A DNA stretch of 64,000 bases from Thermodesulfovibrio aggregans (GTDB taxonomy: Bacteria; Nitrospirota; Thermodesulfovibrionia; Thermodesulfovibrionales; Thermodesulfovibrionaceae): the NCBI RefSeq assembly GCF_001514535.1, contig NZ_BCNO01000001.1, positions 662,039 to 726,038 of the forward strand, given 5' to 3'. Under the pieces are notes generated by a model that worked only from the letters and a program-made list of their open reading frames with translations, was not told where the DNA came from and searched no databases. The position numbers were made by a program, and so were the translations under genes. Of this stretch, positions 8,224-15,492 are shown one piece after another (within the stretch, counting starts at the first letter, position 1; each line of letters starts with the position of its first letter).

Positions 8224-8709
8224 ATGCAAGAGTTTAAAAAATGTCCTTTTTGTGGAAAGGGTAAGTTGGTTAAAAAAGTTACAGAAGAAGTTTTTAATTA
8301 CAAAGGTAAAACAATCACAATACCTGATTATGTAATTCATGAATGCAATGTATGTGGTGAATCCATTGTTGACAGAAAAACCTTGAAATCAGCGGGCAAG
8401 AAATTAAAAGAATTCAAAAGACAGGTTGAAGGATTACTTACACCTGAAGAAATAAGGAATATCAGGAAAAAATTTGGACTTTCTCAGGAGAAAATGGGAG
8501 AAATTCTTGGTGGAGGGAAAAAGAGTTTTGCAAGATACGAAACAGGGCAATTGTGTCAGAGCAGACCCATGGATAATCTTTTAAGGATTCTTGATGCTTA
8601 TCCTTTTGTTATTCAAATTTTGATAAAGGATAAAATTAAGCAGGTTGAAAAACAGAGCCGAAAAATTAAGGATTTAGAATTACAAAAAAGTTTACAAAGT
8701 AGTGAGTGA
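8224..8709 (+). CDS. mqsA: MqsA-family antitoxin (zinc finger plus HTH)
   Basis: 161 residues. The N-terminal zinc-binding part has CPFCG at 7-11 and CNVCG near 41-45. The C-terminal half carries an XRE-type HTH (LTPEEIRNIRKKFGLSQEKM, FARYETG) as in MqsA, which binds the MqsR toxin with one half and the operator with the other. The Shine-Dalgarno AGGAGG lies within the last codons of mqsR. It probably represses the operon at the palindrome 7816-7836. A Lys/Gln-rich tail of about 30 residues extends beyond E. coli MqsA; in three-component (TAC) systems such tails serve as the chaperone-addiction region, which fits the SecB-like remnant downstream. Confidence 0.87.
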   Translation: MQEFKKCPFCGKGKLVKKVTEEVFNYKGKTITIPDYVIHECNVCGESIVDRKTLKSAGKKLKEFKRQVEGLLTPEEIRNIRKKFGLSQEKMGEILGGGKKSFARYETGQLCQSRPMDNLLRILDAYPFVIQILIKDKIKQVEKQSRKIKDLELQKSLQSSE

Positions 8710-8756
8710 CAAAAACTTAAAATAAAAAACCATTCATAATACAGAAGGACTGGAAA

Positions 8757-9177
8757 TTGCAATCTAAATTTAAAATAGAAAATATCAGACAGATTGAATG
8801 TTTCTCTGCTCTGAATCCTGTTTCCAAACCTGAAAAAACAGGCGGTATCAGATTGATTTAAGTCTGAAAATATCATTTCACAAAAAAGGTAAGAGGGTAA
8901 AGGTACCCCTAATTTTTTCTCTGAAAAAAAAGAACAGCCTTTTGTTCTCAGGGTTGTTTTTGAAGGAATATTTGTTTTTGATAGTATACCAAAGAAAGAA
9001 GAACTTGAAAGAATTGTTCATATCAACTGTTCGTCAATTATATTTCCATTTATCAGGGAATCCGTAGCAGATTTAACAAGAAAAGCAGGTCTTCCACTTA
9101 ATATTGATCCTGTAAATTTTGTTGCTTTATACGAATTGTCAAAAGAAAAAGCAAAGAATGTAAATAAAAAAAATTGA
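8757..9177 (+). pseudogene. SecB-like chaperone of a toxin-antitoxin-chaperone module, frameshifted
   Basis: Three reading frames joined give a SecB-like protein. 8757 onward (TTG start, AAGGA 7 bases before) reads QSKFKIENIRQIECFSALNP. Then a second frame reads IDLSLKISFHKKGKR, and a third reads QPFVLRVVFEGIFVFDS ... IFPFIRESVADLTRKAGLP ... NIDPVNFVALYE. The last part matches the conserved SecB C-terminal block (FPYARE ... LNLxPVNFDALF). Shifts lie at about 8834-8854 and in the A run 8924-8931. Known TAC systems pair such chaperones with HigBA or MqsRA to control antitoxin folding. The gene appears inactivated unless frameshifting rescues it. Confidence 0.75.
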
Positions 9178-9343
9178 AGAAAACAAAAAATAGAGATTTA
9201 AAGAAAAAGATTGATTCACGAGAGGGAATTAAAAAGTAAAAATATGGATATCTTGGTTCAGGCAGTGGTGCTAATTACAAATCCTGAGAGTGTTTGGTGA
9301 CAGGGTCGAAAGGTTTATGATACAACAAAATTTAGAGGTTTAA

Positions 9344-9541
9344 ATGGAACCTGTTGAAAAAGAGGAACTTTTTAAAATGATTAAAATGGCAGTTAGAGAA
9401 GCACTTGAAGAGGAATTTTTAGAAAGATTTTTAAATAATGTACCAGATGTTTCTGATGAAGAAATGAGAGATATTATACAAATATATGGGGCTCCTTCCC
9501 GAGAAAAAAAGCCTGTTTATAGTGAAACAATTGATCTATGA
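9344..9541 (+). CDS. Small antitoxin-like protein (RelB position)
   Basis: 65 acidic residues, largely helical (MEPVEKEELFKMIKMAVREA), with no clear DNA-binding motif. It precedes a RelE-type remnant whose ATG overlaps its stop codon (CTATGA), the arrangement of a relBE-type operon. It contains SDEEMRDIIQIYGAPS followed by a short tail. I call it an antitoxin from context only. It appears intact while its toxin is broken. The Shine-Dalgarno (TTTAGAGGTTT) is moderate. Confidence 0.55.
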   Translation: MEPVEKEELFKMIKMAVREALEEEFLERFLNNVPDVSDEEMRDIIQIYGAPSREKKPVYSETIDL

Positions 9542-9805
9542 AATGGATAATTCAGTATTCCAATGAAGCCTTAGATTTTATTGAGAGAGAAAAAATATCC
9601 GACGAAATTAAAAATGAAATAAAAAAAATTGATTTTGAAGGTTAAGCGAGAGAACATAAAACTTGATATATAAAAACTAAAAGGAGAATGGAAAGGTTAT
9701 TACAGAATAAGAAAAGGAAAATTGAGAATAATATTTACAATTGAAAAAGAAAAAAGAGTAATTTTCATTGACAAAACTGATTATAGAGGAGAAGTTTACA
9801 AATAA
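9538..9805 (+). pseudogene. RelE/ParE-type toxin, frameshifted and with an internal stop
   Basis: The start reads MKWIIQYSNEALDFIEREK. After an A-run frameshift near 9630 and an in-frame TAA near 9670 the typical RelE core appears: LKGEWKGYYRIRKGKLRI, then IEKEKRVIFIDKTDYRG to a stop at 9805. RelE toxins cleave mRNA on the ribosome. The catalytic Arg/Tyr region is present, but two lesions make it a pseudogene. It is coupled to the 65-residue gene just upstream. Confidence 0.65.
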
Positions 9806-9884
9806 AAAAGGATTAAAAGAATCAATAAAGGATTTTTCAACTCTATCCGAACTCTATCCGAATCAAAAATAAAATGCAATAAAA

Positions 9885-10061
9885 TCAATAAGTTACAATC
9901 TGTTGACGCGGGTTCGATTCCTGATTATCAAGTTTAAGTAATACCTTTGCGTAAATTTGTTCAGCAATTTTTCTATCACTGGTCTTTGTAGAAAAGCATT
10001 TTTGCTTGCCATCAATAGTAATGGCAATCCACCAGATTTTGCCTCTTTTATACAAGCCCAT
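9885..10061 (-). pseudogene. Integrase 5' fragment (copy 2)
   Basis: The ATG at 10061 and the following codons match the first ~50 residues of the 5526-6597 integrase (MGLYKRGKIWWIAITIDGKQ). The match ends at 9913 and a few unrelated codons run to a stop at 9885. The catalytic domain is absent. Confidence 0.8.
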
Positions 10062-10153
10062 ATATAACCTCCATACAGGCTTGCATACCTGACTTGTCAA
10101 AGAACAGAGATACAATAGAATCAGAAATAGGAAACATAAGAGTCAAATATTTA

Positions 10154-10384
10154 CTAATTGATTTTTGAAAGGATTTCATCAACGACTTCGTCAACGGTTT
10201 CATCAACTCCATCAGGATTAACAAGATTTTTCTCGATAAATTCCTGAATGTCAACTGGTCTAAATCTTATGAGTTTATTGTTAATTTTTATGTGTGGAAT
10301 TTGTTTCCTTTCAACCCAGTAATAAATAGTTCTTTTATTAACTTTAAGCATTCTTGCAACATCATCTGTTGTTAAAAGTTCCAT
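10154..10384 (-). CDS. Excisionase-like HTH protein (copy 2)
   Basis: 76 residues, almost identical to the 6687-6920 protein and with the same AAGGAGG ribosome site. It is the intact second copy of the HTH_17 excisionase/regulator, now next to a truncated integrase, so it could act in trans on the first module. The C terminus is one residue shorter because a serine codon is replaced by a stop. Confidence 0.78.
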   Translation of the reverse strand: MELLTTDDVARMLKVNKRTIYYWVERKQIPHIKINNKLIRFRPVDIQEFIEKNLVNPDGVDETVDEVVDEILSKIN

Positions 10385-10402
10385 AAATTTTACCTCCTTC
10401 TT

Positions 10403-10705
10403 TTATATAACATATTGACTGTTTTCAAATTTTTTGATTTCAATTAAATTTTTTATAAATTCGGCTTCAAGCCAACGAGGAGTTTGGTTCTGGATATTGC
10501 TTGATAAAAGGGCTCTATCGCAAGATGATCTGTAAGGCTTATCGATCATTAATGCTGAATAGATATCTGCCAATGATAAAATTTTATTTGCGATAGAAAA
10601 TTTTTCTCTGGTAAGTACTTTATGGTCTCTAGGTCCATCATGACTTTCATATTGGTGTTCAACAACGCTATATGTACTATGTAAACAAACCCTGTAAATC
10701 TTCAT
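10403..10705 (-). CDS. HD-GYP-like fragment protein (copy 2)
   Basis: 100 residues, the duplicate of the 6898-7242 protein with a few substitutions. One T fewer in the run near 10424 makes the frame end at ENSQYVI, before the xis start. That end may be the original one, since it leaves the xis Shine-Dalgarno free. Function unknown, as for copy 1. Confidence 0.48.
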   Translation of the reverse strand: MKIYRVCLHSTYSVVEHQYESHDGPRDHKVLTREKFSIANKILSLADIYSALMIDKPYRSSCDRALLSSNIQNQTPRWLEAEFIKNLIEIKKFENSQYVI

Positions 10706-11142
10706 AATAAATATTATTTTTTAGGCATAAAATTTCTTTATTTGTAAAAATTGCAACAAGCAATAGTTGCATGAAGGACCCTGTTGCAACAGTTGCAACA
10801 GGTAGAGTGTGGTTTTGAGAAGACATTATAGATTGAAGATTGAAAAAGATTTTTTCGGTTTTTTAGTAAAGGTGGTTATCCTAAACCTATCAAACTTTCT
10901 TTGTGTGATTTTTGGTTAATTTAATGGAGGCTACACCCTCATTTATTGTTCTGTCAATTTTACACATAAAAAATTTTACACTGCCGGGATAGCAATATGC
11001 TTGATTTTTTGACATTTGTTACCTATAATAATCATAGCAGAATGACAGAAGAGAGGTAATTTAAAATTAAACAGTCTTGCAAGGTTTTGATTTTCAAAAA
11101 ATTGCGAGTCTTTGAAGAGTATTTATAAAAAAGGAGGGGAAT
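10706..11142. other. Intergenic leader of the UxaA pair with operator copy
   Basis: 10748-10803 is the second copy of the GTTGCAAC operator cluster. From 10895 the sequence is unique to this copy; I see no gene, and no convincing promoter was resolved. It ends with an AAGGAGGGG ribosome site just before 11143. Confidence 0.5.
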
Positions 11143-11433
11143 ATGAGAAAAGTAGCTTTATTGATAAATCAGGTTGATAATGTTGTTACGGCTTTAACAG
11201 ATTTATCTGCTGGCGACGAGGTGTCTATCAATGTTAGTGGTAAGGACGTGAAGATTAAATTGTTGTCAAACATAAGATTCGGACATAAATTTGCTATAGC
11301 TGATATAAAAAAAGGTGAGAATGTCATTAAATATGGTGAAGTTATAGGCAGGGCTATTACTGATATCAAAAAAGGAGAACATGTTCATGTTCATAACATT
11401 GAAAGTTTAAGAGGCCGCGGAGACTGGCAATAG
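11143..11433 (+). CDS. UxaA-family hydrolase small subunit (SAF domain)
   Basis: 96 residues forming an SAF/UxaA N-terminal domain. GHKFAIADIKKGENVIKYGE ends in the typical KYGEVIGRA and the protein closes with a HVHNIESLRGRGD motif. In two-subunit enzymes this small chain pairs with a catalytic UxaA C-domain subunit. Known members are altronate dehydratase and (2R)-sulfolactate sulfo-lyase (SuyA). AAGGAGGGG lies before the ATG. It is followed after 29 bases by the large subunit. The substrate is not determinable from sequence alone; a sulfonate or sugar acid is likely. Confidence 0.83.
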   Translation: MRKVALLINQVDNVVTALTDLSAGDEVSINVSGKDVKIKLLSNIRFGHKFAIADIKKGENVIKYGEVIGRAITDIKKGEHVHVHNIESLRGRGDWQ

Positions 11434-11462
11434 CCTTAAAAAGTACAATCAGGAGGTAAAAA

Positions 11463-12620
11463 ATGAAAATCAGAGGATTTATTAGACCTGATGGAGGAGT
11501 AGGTATAAGAAATCATTTACTGATAATACCTACGGTTGTTTGCGCCTCAACCGTGGCTGAACGAATAGCATCTTTTGTGGAAGGAGCAATATCACTTGCT
11601 AATCAGCATGGTTGTTGTCAGATTGGTGCAGATTTAGCTTTGACTGAAAATGTATTGATAGGATTGGGTAAAAATCCCAATGTAGGAGCAGTGCTGGTTG
11701 TTTCTCTTGAATGCGGAGGTGTTTCTGGAGAAAGAATGGTTGAAGAAATTTCAAAAACCGGCAAGCCTGTTGAATACGTAGGAATTCAGAAAGCGGGAGG
11801 ATCATTAAAAGCTATAGATAATGGAACGAGATTGGCTCAAAAATTAGCTCAGGAGTTGTTAAAAATGGAAAGAGAGGATGCCGATATATCTGAAATAATT
11901 TTATCTGTAGAATGCGGTGGCTCTGATACAACCTCAGGATTGGCTTCAAATCCTGTTGCAGGATATGTTGTAGATAAAATTATTGAGCTTGGTGCAACAG
12001 GGATGTTTTCTGAAACTACAGAGGTTATAGGAGCTGAACACCTTCTGGCTAAAAGAGCTGTATCTAAAGAAGTAGCTGAAAAATTAATTGAGATGGTTAA
12101 AAAAGTTGAAGAAAAAGCCAAGACATTAGGTGTAGACATACGCGGTGGTCAACCTACTCCAGGAAACATAGAAGGAGGAATCAGTACAATAGAGGAAAAA
12201 TCCTTAGGAGCTATCTATAAAGGTGGAACTAAACCATTACAGGGAGTTCTGGATTACGGAGAAAAACCTTTTGGAAAAGGATTGTACTTCATGGATACGC
12301 CAGGCCAGGACATTGAATCTATAACTGGTATGACTGCTGGTGGTTCACAGGTTGTTATTTTTACCACAGGAAGAGGCACACCCACAGGTTCTCCTATTGC
12401 TCCTGTTATTAAAATAACTGGTAATCCTGAAACTTATAAATTGATGGAAGACAATATTGATTTTTATTGTGGCACCATAATAGAAGGAATAGAGAGCATA
12501 GAAGAAGCAGGAGAAAGATTGTTTAAACTTATGATAGAGGTTATAAATGGGAGATTAACAAAGGCAGAGGCTTTAAAACATAGAGAATTTGGTATGTTTA
12601 AGCTGGTTTCTACCTTTTAA
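11463..12620 (+). CDS. UxaA-family hydrolase large subunit (altronate dehydratase / sulfolactate sulfo-lyase type)
   Basis: 385 residues of the UxaA C-terminal family. GFIRPDGGVGIRNHL opens the protein, with HGCCQIGAD, LECGGVSGE, VECGGSDTTSG and FTTGRGTPTGSPIAPVIKI following in the usual order; these Cys/Gly-rich segments bind the catalytic metal. The length fits SuyB or the large subunit of split altronate dehydratases. Together with the small subunit it would perform a lyase or dehydratase step on a hydroxy acid. No transporter or pathway partner is adjacent, so it may be cargo of the island. AGGAGG is 7 bases before the ATG. Confidence 0.85.
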   Translation: MKIRGFIRPDGGVGIRNHLLIIPTVVCASTVAERIASFVEGAISLANQHGCCQIGADLALTENVLIGLGKNPNVGAVLVVSLECGGVSGERMVEEISKTGKPVEYVGIQKAGGSLKAIDNGTRLAQKLAQELLKMEREDADISEIILSVECGGSDTTSGLASNPVAGYVVDKIIELGATGMFSETTEVIGAEHLLAKRAVSKEVAEKLIEMVKKVEEKAKTLGVDIRGGQPTPGNIEGGISTIEEKSLGAIYKGGTKPLQGVLDYGEKPFGKGLYFMDTPGQDIESITGMTAGGSQVVIFTTGRGTPTGSPIAPVIKITGNPETYKLMEDNIDFYCGTIIEGIESIEEAGERLFKLMIEVINGRLTKAEALKHREFGMFKLVSTF

Positions 12621-12640
12621 ATTTTAACCTTTTTCCGACT

Positions 12641-12835
12641 TTGACTTCTGTTTTTCTTGCAGGAGGTATTACCCCTGAAAATATAAAGCAGACAATAGAG
12701 GGCGTTCCCCCCTATGGAGTGGATGTAAACACATGCACAAAAGAAAGCAATGGCTTTAAAGACCCTGAAAAATTAAGACTGTTCATAAGGAACGCTAAAG
12801 AAGTAGGCAGCCGTTGTCATGCCTATGCTCAATAA
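12641..12835 (+). pseudogene. Phosphoribosylanthranilate isomerase (TrpF) C-terminal fragment
   Basis: 64 codons reading VFLAGGITPENIKQ ... PYGVDVNTCTKE ... KDPEKLRLFI. This is the C-terminal phosphate-binding end of TrpF-type TIM barrels (LAGGLTPENV ... GVDVSSGVE ... GxKD). The first ~140 residues are missing. It begins next to an IS-end motif (CCGACTTTGAC at 12634-12644), suggesting truncation by a transposition event. Not expected to be functional. Confidence 0.7.
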
Positions 12836-13218
12836 TTGAAGCTTAAACCTTGAACTTTGAATCTTGAATAGCCAGCAGGGCGTTTGAATTGCCAAGGGCG
12901 GATGCCAAAGGCTGTGGACTGTTGATTTCAAAGTTGCAGCAATGCTTTGCTATCTGGCAAAATTCATAGCTACCAAACTCTATCTCAAACCTGCTTTTCT
13001 GGAGGGATAGTTGATAATTTTTGATTTATAAGCCTACTGTTGAGGAATTAATACTAACATAGCCATCGTTATTGTGGACATCCTTAAAATTGATTTTAGA
13101 GGGTTGTTTTCTTTTGTTGAGCCTGTAATAGAATTTTTGTTCCTTCTGTTGGCACCGTTTACTGCAAAAAATCCTTAAAACCAAAACTGGCTGTGAAGAT
13201 TTCCTTGCCGCAATTTTT
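12836..13218. other. Non-coding stretch, degenerate
   Basis: No open frame of note on either strand and no clear RNA or repeat. Short translated stretches hint at old transposase debris, but I could not assign them to a family. Confidence 0.4.
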
Positions 13219-13449
13219 GAAAATTCTCACTTGAAATTGACCCATTTTTCTCATGAAAATTGATCCACCCTTCTATTAAAATAACCCCTAAAACAGTGGG
13301 AAAGGGTAATAAGCATGGAGGATTGGGCAACAATAAGGAATCTTAAGAAGAAAAATCCAGAGCATGGCACAAGAGCAATTGCTAAGCTTCTTGGGGGATA
13401 CTCAGCCTGCAATTTCAGAAAAAAGCTGCTCAATTTTTGTTATAGATAA
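13219..13449 (+). mobile_element. IS21-family end with truncated istA
   Basis: The terminus has two GAAATTGAcCCA-type subterminal repeats (13219-13270), then TTCTATTAAAATAACCCC and a 45-codon istA start at 13315 (MEDWATIRNLKKKNPEHGTR, an HTH). The frame runs into unrelated sequence after about residue 27 and stops at 13449. The same end-plus-istA layout recurs at 57885-58123. Confidence 0.7.
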
Positions 13450-13473
13450 TGACTGTTTGAAAAAACCTGTAAT
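13435..13473 (+). repeat. 39-bp direct repeat, left copy (candidate nested attL)
   Basis: Identical to 23742-23780. It contains TTATAGATAATGACTG and AAAAAACCTG. The two copies bracket 10.3 kb that ends with a small tyrosine recombinase gene beside the right copy. Confidence 0.75.
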
Positions 13474-13519
13474 CTGGTAAATAATATATAGCAAAAATAA
13501 TTTTTAAAGGGGACTTTAT

Positions 13520-13746
13520 TTGAATAAAGAAATTTACTTTACAGTAAAAATTCCACTTAATGTAGAAATAAGAACTACTCATAATTACTGGAAATACCTG
13601 ATTACCATAAAACATCCTGTGATGAAAGATAAAGAAGATATTGTAAAATCTGTATTGCAGTTTCCAGATGAAATAAGACAGGTTTTTTAATAACTGCTTA
13701 TCCTACCGAAAAAGTAAAGGAGGGTGAACTAATATGGGTAAAATAA
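13520..13746 (+). pseudogene. PBECR/DUF4258-like toxin remnant with internal deletion
   Basis: The TTG start at 13520 follows AAGGGG. The N-terminal part reads HNYWKYLITIKHPVM ... SVLQFPDEIRQ and stops at 13690. In another frame a C-terminal end FLITAYPTEKVKEGELIW follows directly up to 13746. Full-length relatives have about 30-40 residues between these blocks, so an internal deletion with frameshift has occurred. Such proteins are typically found with DUF2283 partners, and one follows here, overlapping at 13734. Confidence 0.6.
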
Positions 13747-13946
13747 ATATTCACTACAACAGGGAATCAGATACACTTGATATATGGTTCGGTAATCCTC
13801 TGGATGAAGCAATATGTGAAGAGGCAGGGGAGGGAATTATTTTCAAAAAGGATAAAAAAGGTAACATTATTGGTATAGAAAAACTCTACATAAGCAAAAC
13901 ATTGAAAGTCAGTAATTCCATGCCTGTTGAAATAGTTGTAGAATGA
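13734..13946 (+). CDS. DUF2283 family protein (putative antitoxin)
   Basis: 70 residues: INIHYNRESDTLDIWF ... EEAGEGIIFKKDKKGNIIGI, the DUF2283 pattern. The family is short, cytoplasmic and frequently the second gene of a toxin-antitoxin-like pair. AAGGAGGGTG precedes the ATG. Its upstream partner is broken, so it is now an orphan. An inverted repeat terminator follows at 13989-14014. Confidence 0.75.
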   Translation: MGKINIHYNRESDTLDIWFGNPLDEAICEEAGEGIIFKKDKKGNIIGIEKLYISKTLKVSNSMPVEIVVE

Positions 13947-13988
13947 TAATAGAAAAAATACATTCCACATCACTATAACACTTCAATA

Positions 13989-14014
13989 ACCCTTATGGCA
14001 ACATTGCCATAAGG
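13989..14014 (+). terminator. Hairpin terminator after the DUF2283 gene
   Basis: Stem CCCTTATGGCAA / TTGCCATAAGGG with a two-base loop, followed by a short GGTTTT. It is symmetrical enough to act in both directions. Confidence 0.65.
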
Positions 14015-14149
14015 GGTTTTACCTTAAATTTTTCTGAACCGTGCTTTAACTGTCCTGACATGACATCTCAGGACGGGTAAAGGTAGGGTAAGGACTTTTT
14101 CATCATGTGATTTTGATGTTGCATATAGAGACTTGTCAAGAAAATTGTG

Positions 14150-14520
14150 TCTCCCCAAAAAATTTAGCATTAAACATCTGTCTTAACTCATAAAGAGCAG
14201 GATTTTACCAGAGGCATAGGATTTTTCCATTTTGTCTGTTCTATTCTGCTCAATGTAACATATATCGCAACTTCAGCTGTCCTCACTGATTGAAAATCCC
14301 CTCCTGTATTCATTCGTACAAGTTCTAATCTGCTGTTTATGTTTTCCACTATATTTGTTGTTTAGATGTGTTGTTTCCTTACTGCCTCTGGACAGTTCTT
14401 CATAAAAAGCCTTAACGTCCTGTTTTGACATGTTTTCTTCCTAATTTTTTTTGCATATGAATGAAACAGAGTTGGTGGTCATTTTTTGGAAAAAGGGCTT
14501 TTATGGCAGAGCTAAGTCAA
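14150..14520 (-). pseudogene. IS256-family transposase, C-terminal remnant
   Basis: On the minus strand, pieces in shifting frames read KALFPKNDHQLCFIHMQK, VENINSRLELVRMNTGGDFQ and VRTAEVAIYVTLSRIEQTKW. This is the C-terminal half of an IS256/mutator transposase. Several stops and frameshifts are present. A central piece of the same family and strand lies at 19765-19935. Confidence 0.65.
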
Positions 14521-14523
14521 TGA

Positions 14524-14763
14524 CTATCTGACAATGTTAACATTACTTTTTATGGGAACGACTTGATTGAGGATGTATAGATAACGATAGATGGAACGCT
14601 CACTTACTTCACAGATTTGAGCAAGCTCTTTTACTGTGGGATGCTTGTCCTGTTCATTGAGATTGAGTATCTTGAGGATGTTGATTACCTTTTCAGCAAC
14701 ACCCTGAGGTTTCTCTTTCCTTTGTTTAGTGCTTCCTTTTTTATACTCGGTTTCTTTGGCATT
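14524..14763 (-). pseudogene. Helix-turn-helix fragment (WYL/DeoR-type N terminus)
   Basis: About 79 codons on the minus strand (KPQGVAEKVINILKILNLNE ... TVKELAQICEVSERSIYRYL) form a clear winged-helix HTH, with no start codon in frame. It runs directly into the IS256 remnant and stops. It is probably the N-terminal end of a WYL-type regulator cut by transposition. Confidence 0.55.
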
Positions 14764-14799
14764 TTATATATTATATCAGTTTAATCAAGACAGCATTAT

Positions 14800-14990
14800 C
14801 TCAGAGATTTTTGAATTTGTAGAATTGGTCAAAACAAGGATAGCGATTATAAATTAATCAGATATTTAAAACCTCAGGAGTAAAAATCCCGCCATTAATC
14901 CTCAGAGTAGTTGTAGTGGAGTAAACAGGACAGGTCGCCCTAACATATTGAAAATAAAGAATTTTAAATTTTTAACTGTCAAAGTCAGGC
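14800..14990 (+). mobile_element. IS remnant: transposase 3' end and terminus (copy 1)
   Basis: The frame GVKIPPLILRVVVVE then stop is followed by about 90 bases ending AACTGTCAAAGTC. The same sequence occurs inverted at 57700-57840. The terminal CCGACTTTGAC motif is also at 12634. It is probably an IS1634/IS4-like end; the family is uncertain. Confidence 0.55.
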
Positions 14991-15119
14991 AGAGCGTGTA
15001 AAGGAGATAACAAAGGGCAAACAGACCCCGGTCAACACAAAACCGGTAACCGTGCCAAACTTTCCAGTGGCGATGAAGTGAGGAGGATACAAATAATGAT
15101 AAACAAAACAATAGTATTT

Positions 15120-15310
15120 TTGATAGTGTATAATTAATTATGTCATTATATTTCAAGTCAATGATACAAGAAATAATGCTAAGTGAAAGAGAAAAATACT
15201 TGAAAGAACACTCATAAAAAAGGATGAGACTTTTAATGGATAAAAATGCTTCAAGGGTAACGGTTGACACAATTAAGTTGACATTACCATGGTTCTTCAT
15301 CTACAGACCT
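15120..15310 (+). pseudogene. IS256-family transposase N-terminal remnant
   Basis: Short frames read MIQEIMLSEREKYLKEH then KKDETFNG, resembling the LIEE.L..ERxEYL.EH start of mutator transposases. Highly degraded. The minus strand here has a 132-codon open frame that I regard as fortuitous. Confidence 0.4.
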
Positions 15311-15336
15311 TTGCGAAATTATAGTTCTTTTTAGGT

Positions 15337-15398
15337 TTCTTGTAGCCGCAACCCACAGGTTGCCCTAAAAAGATCGCAGGCTAAAGCCTGCGGCTACC
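15337..15398. repeat. Palindromic dispersed-repeat element
   Basis: GTAGCCGCA at the left pairs with TGCGGCTAC at the right, with an inner GCAGGCTAAAGCCTGC hairpin. This looks like a REP/MITE-type intergenic palindrome. It lies just beyond the autotransporter terminator. Confidence 0.6.
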
Positions 15399-15444
15399 TG
15401 ATAGTGAGATTTTTTGCAGGCGAAACTCTATGATGATTAAAAAT

Positions 15445-15476
15445 AGAAAAGCCCGGGGAAGTCCCCGGGCTTTTCT
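15445..15476 (-). terminator. Strong terminator of the autotransporter gene
   Basis: The hairpin AGAAAAGCCCGGGGA / TCCCCGGGCTTTTCT sits 17 bases beyond the stop codon of the minus-strand autotransporter gene. Its flanks are A- and T-rich and complementary, so it is effectively bidirectional. Confidence 0.85.
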
Positions 15477-15492
15477 ACTCAAAAACTAAACC

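Larger units (their letters stand above)
9913..10894. repeat. Duplicated int-xis segment, copy 2 (truncated integrase)
   Basis: A near-identical copy of 6449-7432. It begins inside the integrase gene at TTCGATTCC, directly preceded by a tRNA T-arm-like GCGGG. It ends at 10894, after which unique sequence leads to the UxaA genes. It suggests tandem accretion of a related island or duplication of one end. Confidence 0.9.

Noticed and set aside
8924..8931. Programmed -1 frameshift rescuing the SecB-like gene
   Set aside because: The A AAA AAG heptamer is in the right frame, but a second unrelated frame change near 8840 makes decay more likely; kept only as a remark.
12836..13218. Possible transposase debris
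   Set aside because: Translations on both strands gave no block I could match to a family.
14902..15300. 132-codon minus-strand frame
   Set aside because: It overlaps IS remnants on the plus strand, is very Leu/Ser/Cys-rich and has no ribosome site.
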